From assembly GCF_000934845.1 (NCBI RefSeq), contig NZ_JXIQ01000001.1, positions 1 to 56,773 on the forward strand: DNA of 56,773 nucleotides, given 5' to 3'. The stretch comes from Mesobacillus subterraneus. Lineage in GTDB: Bacteria; Bacillota; Bacilli; Bacillales; Cytobacillaceae. The translations under genes were made by a program, and so were the position numbers. The notes under the pieces were generated by a model. That model worked only from the letters and a program-made list of their open reading frames with translations. It was not told where the DNA came from and did no database searches. Positions 43,589-50,687 of this stretch are shown here, piece after piece (position 1 is the first letter of the stretch; every line of letters starts with the position of its first letter).

Positions 43589-44640
43589 TAATTTAAAAAC
43601 TTTACGCAAACCGGATCTGGAACCTTTATATCAGACTGTAATAAAGTTAACCTGCCTGTTTCAACATCACGAGAGTAGAGCGCGACATTGCTGGAGTTCT
43701 GGTTTGCGGCAATCAGGAAGTTTTCGCTTGGATCAAGCACAAAATCCCTTGGCCAATCTCCTTCTGTTGACGTATCTTCAATAAAAGTAAGCTTAAAGCT
43801 TTCTGGATCCACCAGGAAAACAGCAATGCTATTATGCCCACGATTGGCTGCGTAGACGTATCTTCCATCAGTTGAAATATGGATCGCGCTGCCTTGGTTG
43901 TTTTCGGTAAAATCTGCTGGCAGGGTGGAGATCGCTTGCATCTGTTCGAAGCTGCCATTTTCCCGCTCGTATGTTAAGACAAGAACCTCTGAACTGAATT
44001 CGGTCATCAAATAAGCGATTTTCTTATTTGGATGGAAAACAAGATGTCTTGGACCGCTGCCTGGTTTTACATGCATTCTACTCTTTTCTATCAGCTGGCC
44101 ATTGTCGAGTTGGTAGGTAATCAACTGGTCGATGCCAAGGTCGATCACGGCAGCGTAATTCCCGTCCGGGGTAAAACCGGCAAAATGGGTGTGCGCTTTT
44201 TCCTGGCGCTTATCAGGCCCCGATCCTTCATGGGCCACGCTGGATAAGGTTGCCGAAATCCTTCCTGTTTCAGCGTTCAATAAATAAGAATCTGCAGAAC
44301 CTTTATGGTAATTGGCGGACAAAAGCAGGGTGTTGTCCGGATTCACGCTCACATGGCAGGGAGATGATCCTGGAGCAAGCTGCGAATTGATGAAAGATAA
44401 TTTTCCGGATTCGAGAATATCAAAGCCTGCCACTCCCCCGTTACCACCTTCTTTTGCAACGGCGTATAGGAAGCGGTTATCCTCGCTTATGGTCAGGTAA
44501 GTAGGATTTTCCAGCGCAGCTGCTGGTGCTACATTAAGAATCTTTTGATTTGCTACATCCAGTGTAAAAGAGTAGATGCCTTCACTGTCCCCTTTTGTAT
44601 ACGTACCGAAATATCCTTTAAATGTTTCGTGATTCGTCAT
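43585..44640 (-). CDS. Lactonase family protein, 6-phosphogluconolactonase type (YkgB-like)
   Basis: 351-residue seven-bladed beta-propeller of the lactonase family. Blade motifs recur: FKGYFGTYTKGDSEGIYSF, ALENPTYLTISEDNRFLYAV, GSSPCHVSVNPDNTLLLSANY, GPRHLVFHPNKKIAYLMTE, STDGRYVYAANRGHNSIAVF. YkgB of B. subtilis, a member of this family, hydrolyses 6-phosphogluconolactone in the pentose phosphate pathway. Length is standard. It is monocistronic and divergent from nadE. The ATG follows GGGAGGCAAT. Confidence 0.9.
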   Translation of the reverse strand: MTNHETFKGYFGTYTKGDSEGIYSFTLDVANQKILNVAPAAALENPTYLTISEDNRFLYAVAKEGGNGGVAGFDILESGKLSFINSQLAPGSSPCHVSVNPDNTLLLSANYHKGSADSYLLNAETGRISATLSSVAHEGSGPDKRQEKAHTHFAGFTPDGNYAAVIDLGIDQLITYQLDNGQLIEKSRMHVKPGSGPRHLVFHPNKKIAYLMTEFSSEVLVLTYERENGSFEQMQAISTLPADFTENNQGSAIHISTDGRYVYAANRGHNSIAVFLVDPESFKLTFIEDTSTEGDWPRDFVLDPSENFLIAANQNSSNVALYSRDVETGRLTLLQSDIKVPDPVCVKFLNY

Positions 44641-44744
44641 TATGGATTGCCTCCCGTTCTTTCAAATAGTTGTATGTATTCTAGTCTAGCAAAAAACAGG
44701 CAACAGACAAAATGTTACGTTCCTAAACCGTAAGGGTAAAATGA

Positions 44745-44779
44745 GTCTAGATGTCAGATTTTCTGACTAACATCTAGAC
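44745..44779. promoter_or_regulatory. 35-bp palindrome upstream of nadE
   Basis: GTCTAGATGT (44745-44754) and ACATCTAGAC (44770-44779) are perfect inverted repeats, with an inner CAGA/TCTG pair. No T run follows. It lies in the gap between divergent lactonase and nadE genes and could be an operator for either, or a cruciform-forming element. No known regulator was matched. Confidence 0.5.
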
Positions 44780-44843
44780 TTTGAACTTTAAATTGGATAT
44801 GCTACGGTTAAATAGTTTCACGTGATTTTCGAGGAGGGTTATC

Positions 44844-45665
44844 ATGAGTTTGCAAAAACAGATCATTGCGGCTTTGAATGTGAAGCCGCAAATTGATCCC
44901 CAGCTAGAAATCAGGAACAGAATTGACTTTTTAAAAAAATATTTGCTTACAGCACAGGCAAAAGGATTTGTACTTGGAATCAGCGGCGGCCAGGATTCCA
45001 CTCTCAGTGGAAGACTTGCCCAGATGGCTGCAGAGGAATTGCGGTCGGAAGGCAAGGAGGCAAAGTTCGTGGCTGTCAGACTTCCATATGCTGTCCAAAA
45101 GGACGAGGATGATGCCCAGAAAGCATTGGAATTTATTCAGCCTGACCAAACAATCACCTTCAATATCCAGCCTGCTGTCGATACTTTCAATACACAATTC
45201 GAAGCAGCGATCGGCGGCAAGATGACGGATTTCAATAAAGGGAATGCAAAGGCAAGGATGAGAATGATTACCCAGTATGCTATTGCCGGACAGGAAGGCA
45301 TGCTGGTAGTTGGGACAGATCATGCTGCCGAGGCAGTAACCGGTTTTTACACGAAATACGGCGACGGAGGGGCCGATTTGCTGCCATTATCGGGCTTGAA
45401 TAAGCGACAGGGCCGGGAGTTGCTCAAGGCATTGAACGCTGGCCCGGAACTTTACTTAAAAGAGCCGACTGCGGACCTTTTGGACAATAAACCGCTTCAG
45501 TCCGATGAGACGGAGCTTGGTGTCAGCTATGAAGCAATTGATGATTATTTGGAAGGAAAGCAAATAGAGGAAGCAGCCGCTGCGAAAATTGAAGGCAGAT
45601 ACCTTGCTTCAGAGCATAAACGGCAGATGCCCGCAACCATGTTTGACTCCTGGTGGCAGAAATAA
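44844..45665 (+). CDS. nadE: Ammonia-dependent NAD+ synthetase
   Basis: 273-residue NAD synthase that amidates nicotinic acid adenine dinucleotide with ammonia and ATP, last step of NAD synthesis. The PP-loop [18 protein letters not shown] near residue 46 is the ATP pyrophosphatase signature; later [27 protein letters not shown] and [21 protein letters not shown] match NadE. No glutaminase domain is present, as in Bacillus NadE (272 residues). The ATG follows GAGGAGGG. Single gene. Confidence 0.97.
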   Translation: MSLQKQIIAALNVKPQIDPQLEIRNRIDFLKKYLLTAQAKGFVLGISGGQDSTLSGRLAQMAAEELRSEGKEAKFVAVRLPYAVQKDEDDAQKALEFIQPDQTITFNIQPAVDTFNTQFEAAIGGKMTDFNKGNAKARMRMITQYAIAGQEGMLVVGTDHAAEAVTGFYTKYGDGGADLLPLSGLNKRQGRELLKALNAGPELYLKEPTADLLDNKPLQSDETELGVSYEAIDDYLEGKQIEEAAAAKIEGRYLASEHKRQMPATMFDSWWQK

Positions 45666-45677
45666 CAAGGAACAAGC

Positions 45678-45704
45678 AAGCTGCGCTGGTCGAAAAAAGC
45701 GTAG
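45678..45704. repeat. Imperfect hairpin after nadE
   Basis: AGCTGCGCT / AGCGTAGCT pair (8 of 9) around GGTCGAAAAA. It lies between nadE and the left inverted repeat of the island; it has no T run, so it is a poor terminator. Confidence 0.4.
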
Positions 45705-45731
45705 CTATTATGCATGAAAAGATAGAAGATA

Positions 45732-45780
45732 AAAAAAGGACGGATGAATTGGCTAACGGGTTCGTTTGATGGAGAGAAAA
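45732..45780 (+). repeat. Left inverted repeat (IR-L) of the AT-rich island
   Basis: About 49 bases starting AAAAAAGGACGGATG, then AATTGGC, TAACGGGTTCG and ending GAGAAAA. Its reverse complement is repeated at 47887-47936 with roughly 42 of 50 positions identical. The inner TAACGGG..CGTT part resembles the palindromes inside the island. Confidence 0.8.
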
Positions 45781-45790
45781 ATGCAAATAA

Positions 45791-45831
45791 CACTGTAAAT
45801 ATCATGCTAAGTAGCATAGATATTTACAGTG
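45791..45831. repeat. 41-bp palindrome inside IR-L
   Basis: CACTGTAAATAT / ATATTTACAGTG and inner ATGCTA / TAGCAT form a long perfect hairpin with tiny bulges. It lies just inside the left inverted repeat. Confidence 0.8.
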
Positions 45832-45854
45832 AATTGGCAATATAAATGGTAAGT

Positions 45855-45884
45855 AAAAACGCTCAGATTTCTGAGCGTTTTTTG
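45855..45884 (+). terminator. Terminator-like hairpin at the left end of the island
   Basis: Stem AACGCTCAG / CTGAGCGTT with a 4-base loop and a run of six Ts on the plus strand; it also has As before it, so it could work on both strands. Confidence 0.75.
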
Positions 45885-45902
45885 ATGTAGTTTTTTACTA
45901 TA

Positions 45903-45936
45903 CTTATTGAGCTAACGCACCCGTTAGCTGAATAAG
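45903..45936. repeat. Cassette-boundary palindrome A
   Basis: CTTATT-g-AGCTAACG / CGTTAGCT-g-AATAAG with a 4-base loop CACC: a 14-bp stem with one central mismatch. It lies 6 bases past the stop of the gene at 45943-46500. It shares its plan with palindromes B, C, D and E. Confidence 0.85.
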
Positions 45937-45942
45937 AATTAT

Positions 45943-46500
45943 TTAGAAATCAATAGAATTTGCTATCTGAACGAGGATTTCGGGTGTCACTTTATCAGAT
46001 ACGTCTTCATCAATACTAAACACATATTGCCAATTATCTCGTTCAAAGACTAACAAATTAAAACCAAATTTCAGGTCATAAATATATGTTGCATTAGTTC
46101 CATTTTTTAACTTAAAGACTTTTGATTTATACTTTTTAAATGTGATTTTATGCTGAATAGGTCGAACATCTATTTTGAAATGATTATCAGGTAATTGGTC
46201 ACTTATAAATTTAACTTCTAAAGTATCGTTTATCTCGCCATCAAGATTATTAAACCTACCAAAGTAATGAGTAAAGCTAATTGGTGGTACTCTTGTCGGT
46301 AACTCAAGTTCTTGGTTAATATGATGTTCAAAATCGTCTAATGCATCAGCTACTGATTTGTACCCTACTTCAGCAAATATTTTCTCAAAAGAAGGAGGAG
46401 TATCGTTTGGTTTTGCATATACGGTCCCATAATACAACCCACAAATTAGTATACTAAATAAAACAAATAGTAGAGGTTTACTTTTATCCAATTTTATCAC
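45943..46500 (-). CDS. Exported hypothetical protein, cassette gene 1
   Basis: 185-residue protein with an N-terminal hydrophobic segment (LLFVLFSILICGLYYGTVYA, about 9-28) serving as signal peptide or anchor. The rest is soluble; its end (WQYVFSIDEDVSDKVTPEILVQIANSI) resembles the closing part of DUF4367-like domains, which bind outside the membrane in anti-sigma or sporulation proteins. Function unknown. Base composition is clearly more AT-rich than flanking genes. It is followed at once by palindrome A and preceded by palindromes B/C, as one unit of a cassette-like island. Confidence 0.7.
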   Translation of the reverse strand: MIKLDKSKPLLFVLFSILICGLYYGTVYAKPNDTPPSFEKIFAEVGYKSVADALDDFEHHINQELELPTRVPPISFTHYFGRFNNLDGEINDTLEVKFISDQLPDNHFKIDVRPIQHKITFKKYKSKVFKLKNGTNATYIYDLKFGFNLLVFERDNWQYVFSIDEDVSDKVTPEILVQIANSIDF

Positions 46501-46548
46501 CCTTTATTAATTTTAGGGTTAGTTTATCCTGTTCAGTTACAATCATTC

Positions 46549-46583
46549 CTTGTTCAACTAACCTGCTTCTTTAGTTCAATAAG
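46549..46583. repeat. Cassette-boundary palindrome B
   Basis: CTTGTT-c-AACTAA / TTAGTT-c-AATAAG with a 9-base loop CCTGCTTCT: same outer arm, same place of the single mismatch and similar inner arm as palindrome A. E is nearly identical to it. Confidence 0.85.
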
Positions 46584-46598
46584 GGCAGGCATTATTCC

Positions 46599-46630
46599 CT
46601 TGAAGTAAAGCACCCGTAAGCACAATAAAG
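46599..46630. repeat. Cassette-boundary palindrome C (degenerate)
   Basis: Shares GCACCCGT, TAAGC and AATAA with palindrome A, with weaker pairing. It ends 2 bases before the stop of the ASCH gene. B and C together form a paired, roughly 80-base boundary. Confidence 0.6.
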
Positions 46631-46632
46631 AC

Positions 46633-46986
46633 TTAAAAAATGGAATCGGAAAGATTGACCCAAATAACTGCACCCATAGGATGCTTATAAGGAATTGGCT
46701 CTTTATATATATTAGTTTTATCAAACACCCAAGCATACGTTCTTTTATAAGGTAATTGGGCGGAATCTTCACTCATAACACAGTGAAATTTTCTACTTGT
46801 TTGATAAACTTCCAAGGTCAACTCTTTACTATCAATGATATTCGCTTCACCAATCACCTTACCTGAACCACTCTTTATTAGAGCAACTGGACCCCTTATA
46901 TTTGTGTTTGAACCCCTAATCTCCCATACTTTTTTTCCTTCTAAGATAAGTTCAATCCAAAGTGATTTTATAATTAAACCCTTCAT
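46633..46986 (-). CDS. ASCH-domain protein, cassette gene 2
   Basis: 117-residue protein that is one ASCH domain. Family features: KSLWIELILEGKKVWEIRGSNT at the start (the GKK-WEIR substrate-facing motif), RGPVALIKSGSGKVIGEANIIDS in the middle and a YAWVFDK-type strand near residue 85. ASCH proteins bind RNA or modified nucleosides, and some hydrolyse N4-acetylcytidine. AT-rich codons mark it as foreign relative to neighbours. ATG start is preceded by GAGAGGAAAC. Palindrome D lies upstream and palindromes C/B directly downstream. Confidence 0.82.
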   Translation of the reverse strand: MKGLIIKSLWIELILEGKKVWEIRGSNTNIRGPVALIKSGSGKVIGEANIIDSKELTLEVYQTSRKFHCVMSEDSAQLPYKRTYAWVFDKTNIYKEPIPYKHPMGAVIWVNLSDSIF

Positions 46987-47020
46987 ATTGTTTCCTCTCT
47001 GTATTAAATATTGAAGTACA

Positions 47021-47055
47021 TTTATTCAACTAACCTGCTCCGTTCATTGAATAAA
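47021..47055. repeat. Cassette-boundary palindrome D
   Basis: TTTATTCAA / TTGAATAAA, a perfect 9-bp outer arm around CTAACCTGCTCCGTTCA, the loop part being shared with B and E. It ends 6 bases before the stop of the deaminase gene. Confidence 0.85.
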
Positions 47056-47061
47056 GAAAAT

Positions 47062-47568
47062 CTATTTTATTGCATTTCGTAAGTTTATAACATTATTTGG
47101 ATTAATTGCCCATTTACTCATAAGATCTTTTTGCCTATTCTTTAAATCTTCATATGGTTCTTCAATCATTTCTACTAGATTAAACCTTTCATCAAAGACC
47201 TTTGAATCTTTTATTTTTTTATAACCACCAAATCCTAAGTCGTCATTTAGAAGCCAAACAACTCTTTTAATATTTGCAAATAAAATCCCACCCGTACACA
47301 TAGGGCAAGGCTCTAAGGAAGTGTATATTGTGAATTTTTCTCTTTTTATTTTTGCATTAAATATTGCATTACCCGCATTTCTTATAGCATCAATTTCTGC
47401 GTGGGCAGTTACATCTTTTGCTGGATGTACTCTATTTCGTCCTGTTGAAATTAAATTAAAGTTTTCATCAACAATTACTGCCCCTACTGGGTATGTATTT
47501 TCCTTTAATGCTTGCTCTGCCTCTACCAATGCCATTTCTAAAAAAAGTCTATCTTTATCAATACTCAT
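47062..47568 (-). CDS. Nucleoside/cytidine deaminase-like protein, cassette gene 3
   Basis: 168-residue zinc deaminase of the CDA superfamily. Zinc-binding and catalytic motifs: HAEIDAIRNAG near residue 56 and EPCPMCTGGILFANIKRVVW near residue 89. The N-terminus (FLEMALVEAEQALKENTYPVGAVIVDE) and these motifs resemble TadA/guanine-deaminase-like enzymes; the substrate (cytosine, guanine, adenine in tRNA or a nucleotide) is open. AT-rich. A bona fide tadA is expected elsewhere. Palindrome E lies upstream and D follows the stop, making it the third unit in the same direction. Confidence 0.85.
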   Translation of the reverse strand: MSIDKDRLFLEMALVEAEQALKENTYPVGAVIVDENFNLISTGRNRVHPAKDVTAHAEIDAIRNAGNAIFNAKIKREKFTIYTSLEPCPMCTGGILFANIKRVVWLLNDDLGFGGYKKIKDSKVFDERFNLVEMIEEPYEDLKNRQKDLMSKWAINPNNVINLRNAIK

Positions 47569-47606
47569 AATTCACCCTACCTCAAATATTTGATTTGTGT
47601 AATATT

Positions 47607-47637
47607 CTTGTTCAACTAACCTGCTCTTTAGTTTAAG
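47607..47637. repeat. Cassette-boundary palindrome E
   Basis: CTTGTT-c-AACTAA / TTAGTT-t-AAgAAT with an 8-base loop CCTGCTCT, almost the same as palindrome B. It lies about 40 bases upstream of the first co-oriented gene. Confidence 0.8.
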
Positions 47638-47704
47638 AATAACTCTTCACAAACTCTCTCTATATTAACATAAAATTTCCATTTACTTCAAAAATAGTGT
47701 CCTG

Positions 47705-47790
47705 ATTAGCACCAGTTTTAGCACTGATTTTAACAACATCGCATAAATTTATGTGATGTTGTTAATTTGCATGCGTATTTATGTGCTAAT
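47705..47790. repeat. Nested inverted repeats at the right side of the island
   Basis: Outer ATTAGCAC (47705-47712) pairs with GTGCTAAT (47783-47790). Inside lies a 36-base, nearly perfect palindrome (47730-47765) with arms TTAACAACATC-g-CATAAA / TTTATG-t-GATGTTGTTAA. No coding frame is convincing in 47640-47960. Confidence 0.8.
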
Positions 47791-47819
47791 TAGTATGCTA
47801 AATCTGTTAAATCATTGAT

Positions 47820-47880
47820 ATAACAACAAAAAAGAGGACACCAATTCATATGCGAATGATGTCCTCAATTAGGTTGTTAT
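47820..47880 (-). terminator. Terminator-like nested hairpin downstream of the thiolase gene
   Basis: GAGGACA (47834-47840) pairs with TGTCCTC (47860-47866); on the minus strand it is followed by TTTTTT. Outer ATAACAAC/GTTGTTAT (47820-47827, 47873-47880) encloses it. It could end the ketone-body operon transcript, and may also be part of the island border. Confidence 0.6.
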
Positions 47881-47886
47881 TTAATG

Positions 47887-47936
47887 TTTTCTCCCCAGTA
47901 ACCGAACCCGTTATGAATTGGCATCCGTCCTTTTTT
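47887..47936 (-). repeat. Right inverted repeat (IR-R) of the AT-rich island
   Basis: Reverse complement begins AAAAAAGGACGGATG, then CC, AATTCA, TAACGGGTTCG and ends GAGAAAA, matching IR-L at 45732-45780 at about 42 of 50 positions. The two copies enclose about 2.1 kb. Confidence 0.8.
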
Positions 47937-47963
47937 AGGAATAAGAAAGTATAAAATTCTTAA

Positions 47964-49148
47964 TTAAATATTTTCAATGATGGTTGCTACGCCCATTCCG
48001 CCGCCGATGCAGAGGGTGGCCAGACCGTATTTTTGTTCGCGTTTCTTCAGTTCATGAATTAGTGTGACGAGAATTCTTGCGCCGCTCGCACCAATTGGAT
48101 GACCAAGTGCAATGGCACCGCCGTTGACATTGACATTGTCCTCGCTCATGCCCAGTTCCTTCATGACGGATAGAGCTTGTGCAGCAAATGCTTCATTTGC
48201 CTCAACTAAATCGATATCCGTTAACTCCATGTCAGCTTTCTTAAGAGCTTTCTTGACAGCCTGAACGGGTCCGATCCCCATGATGGACGGGTCAACGCCT
48301 GCGGATGCATTTGCCTTGATTGTTACTAGCGGAGTGATTCCTAGTTCTTTTGCCTTTTTGCCACTCATGACGACAACTGCAGCTGCACCATCATTGATTC
48401 CAGAAGCATTGGCAGCAGTGACTGTTCCGTCTTTCTTGAAGGCAGGCCTTAACTTGCTAATCTTCTCCAACGTACTGCCGAATTTAGGATGCTCATCCTG
48501 GTCGACGACGATAGGGTCACCTTTTCGCTGCTTTACTTCGATAGGGATAATTTCATCCTTAAAGCGCCCAGACGTTATTGCAGCTTCTGCCCTATTCTGG
48601 CTTTTGACTGAGAAAGTGTCCTGTTCGCTGCGGGAGATATCATACTTTTCGGCAAGATTTTCAGCAGTAATTCCCATATGATAATCATTGATTGCACATA
48701 CGAGGCCATCGCTAAGCAAAGTATCTACAAGCTTTTGGTCGCCCATTTTAAAGCCTTCCCGGGCACCTTTGAGAACAAAAGGTGACAGGCTCATGTTTTC
48801 CATTCCGCCAGCGACGATGATGTCCGCTTCACCGGCTGCTATTGCCTGATATGCCAAGTGAACAGCTTTCAACCCTGATCCACAAAGTTTATTAATCGTC
48901 ATCGATGGACATGTGTCAGGCAATCCCGCTCTTAATGCAGCCTGTCGAGCCGGATTTTGACCTAGTCCAGCCTGAAGGACATTTCCCATAATGACTTCAT
49001 CGACCAAATCAGTGCTTACATTCGCTCTTTCCAATGCTGCTTTAATTGCAGCAGCTCCGAGGTCAACTGCAGCTACCTTCGACAAAGCCCCGCCAAACGT
49101 TCCAGTAGCTGTTCTTACCGCACTTGCAATCACTATTGTATTTTCCAT
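47964..49148 (-). CDS. Acetyl-CoA C-acetyltransferase (thiolase)
   Basis: 394-residue thiolase that splits acetoacetyl-CoA into two acetyl-CoA (or the reverse). Active-site Cys near residue 88 in [16 protein letters not shown]; His in [17 protein letters not shown] near 348; second Cys in [13 protein letters not shown] near 378. The ATG at 49148 gives the normal start [13 protein letters not shown]; an upstream frame is longer but not needed. It is last of the SDR, CoA transferase, permease, thiolase operon and completes conversion of acetoacetate to acetyl-CoA. Confidence 0.95.
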   Translation of the reverse strand: MENTIVIASAVRTATGTFGGALSKVAAVDLGAAAIKAALERANVSTDLVDEVIMGNVLQAGLGQNPARQAALRAGLPDTCPSMTINKLCGSGLKAVHLAYQAIAAGEADIIVAGGMENMSLSPFVLKGAREGFKMGDQKLVDTLLSDGLVCAINDYHMGITAENLAEKYDISRSEQDTFSVKSQNRAEAAITSGRFKDEIIPIEVKQRKGDPIVVDQDEHPKFGSTLEKISKLRPAFKKDGTVTAANASGINDGAAAVVVMSGKKAKELGITPLVTIKANASAGVDPSIMGIGPVQAVKKALKKADMELTDIDLVEANEAFAAQALSVMKELGMSEDNVNVNGGAIALGHPIGASGARILVTLIHELKKREQKYGLATLCIGGGMGVATIIENI

Positions 49149-49180
49149 TTTTCTTGCCCCTTCCGAATTGAAATTAGAAA

Positions 49181-49197
49181 GGAGGATCTGCTCCTCC
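49181..49197 (-). other. Intercistronic hairpin between permease and thiolase genes
   Basis: GGAGGA / TCCTCC with a 5-base loop and only a short T stretch on the minus strand. It might weaken read-through or tune thiolase translation; evidence is thin. Confidence 0.3.
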
Positions 49198-49210
49198 TCT
49201 CCTGTTATCA

Positions 49211-50653
49211 TTATACTAGTCCCGTTAACTTGTAAACTGCAATGATGAAGAACACAGCCAAAGTTTTTATGACAGTGATAGCGAAAATATCTTTGTAAGA
49301 TTGCTTATGAGTCAATCCTGTAACTGCAAGCAATGTGATGACTGCTCCGTTGTGCGGGAGGGTATCCATTCCTCCAGACGCCATTGAAATGACCCGGTGC
49401 ATAACCTCTGGGGGAATATTAAACTCATTGATTGCTTTCATATATGTTTCTGACATTGCACTCAAAGCAATTCCCATTCCGCCTGAAGCAGATCCAGTCA
49501 CACCGGCAAGGGTAGTCGTCGTCACTGCTCCGTTAATCAGAGGATCTGTGAAAGTAGTAGAGATACCTTTGCTGACAACCGAGAAGCCAGGCAAAGAGGA
49601 AATAACGCCGCCAAAACCATATTCAGCTCCCGTGTTCATTGATGCAAGCAAGGCACCGCCAATTGCTGCGTTGATTCCAACTTTAAAGCCTCCGGTAACC
49701 TTTTTCCAGTTATAGAGAAGGGTAGCCAAGATTCCAAGGATTAAGGCTAGCTCAACGGACCAGATTCCGACCACTCCGGACATTTGGACTGTTCCGTATG
49801 ATTCAAGGCCAATTTTGGAAAAATCAAAACCGTTCGGATACCATTTTGGCAGATTCACTGTGAAGAACTTGTTGGCAACTCCTACAAGGACCAATGGAAC
49901 GAATGCCAAAACAGCTCTATAGGTGTTTGTTTTAGCTGACATATCAATGGTGCTGCCACCATCCTCCAGTGCATCAGCTTCCGCAGCAGCGGCAGATTCG
50001 GCATTATCCATTCCATAGAATCCTTCTCCTTGTCTGGCCGCTTTTTTCCGGAGCGTTTCCAGGTAGAGCATTCCTAATGTAAACACAAGAATTGCTCCAA
50101 GGATTCCAAGTACAGGTGCCGCGTAAATATCAGTACCAAAAAAGCTGGTTGGAATTACGTTTTGAATCTGTGGTGTTCCAGGAAGTGCATCCATTGTGAA
50201 GGTAAAAGCCCCAAGTGCAATGGTACCTGGGATTAATCTTTTCGGAATGTTCGCCTCTCGGAATAAATTTTTAGCAAATGGATAGATGGCGAAAACGACA
50301 ACGAACAGGCTGACACCACTGTATGTTAAAATTGCGCCCATTAGAACAATGGCCAGGATAGCGCGCGTGCCGCCGACTAATTTAATGATGGATTTGGCGA
50401 TTGACTCCGCTATCCCAGACATTTCAACGACTTTACCGAAAATCGCTCCCAGCAGGAATACCGGGAAGTAGCTCTTGATAAATCCGACCATTTTCTCCAT
50501 GAAGATGTTGCTGAAAAAAGGAAGCACATGGCTTGGGTCCGTCAGCAGTACAGCCAAAAGGGCGGCAATTGGTGCAAAAAGGATAACAGAAAATCCTTTA
50601 TAAGCCGTAAACATCAGTAAACCCAAGGCCAAAAGTATAATAAATAGTTCCAT
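49211..50653 (-). CDS. GntP-family permease (probable 3-hydroxybutyrate/acetoacetate permease)
   Basis: 480-residue membrane permease with twelve or more helices, of the GntP ion-symporter family. Landmarks are [24 protein letters not shown] near residue 60, [23 protein letters not shown] near 150 and, near the C-terminus, [18 protein letters not shown]. The family includes gluconate permeases, but the genes around it code for CoA transferase, thiolase and an SDR, as in the yxjCDEF (ketone-body) operon of B. subtilis, so D-3-hydroxybutyrate or acetoacetate is the likely substrate. Confidence 0.9.
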   Translation of the reverse strand: MELFIILLALGLLMFTAYKGFSVILFAPIAALLAVLLTDPSHVLPFFSNIFMEKMVGFIKSYFPVFLLGAIFGKVVEMSGIAESIAKSIIKLVGGTRAILAIVLMGAILTYSGVSLFVVVFAIYPFAKNLFREANIPKRLIPGTIALGAFTFTMDALPGTPQIQNVIPTSFFGTDIYAAPVLGILGAILVFTLGMLYLETLRKKAARQGEGFYGMDNAESAAAAEADALEDGGSTIDMSAKTNTYRAVLAFVPLVLVGVANKFFTVNLPKWYPNGFDFSKIGLESYGTVQMSGVVGIWSVELALILGILATLLYNWKKVTGGFKVGINAAIGGALLASMNTGAEYGFGGVISSLPGFSVVSKGISTTFTDPLINGAVTTTTLAGVTGSASGGMGIALSAMSETYMKAINEFNIPPEVMHRVISMASGGMDTLPHNGAVITLLAVTGLTHKQSYKDIFAITVIKTLAVFFIIAVYKLTGLV

Positions 50654-50687
50654 TGGAAAACTCCTCTCAAATACATCGTTTTTTTTA

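Noticed and set aside
45903-47637. Canonical integron attC sites
   Set aside because: The palindromes are only about 35 bases with AAC and GTT boxes next to a tiny loop, not RYYYAAC...GTTRRRY at the outer ends, and no IntI-like gene is present. Kept as cassette-like only.
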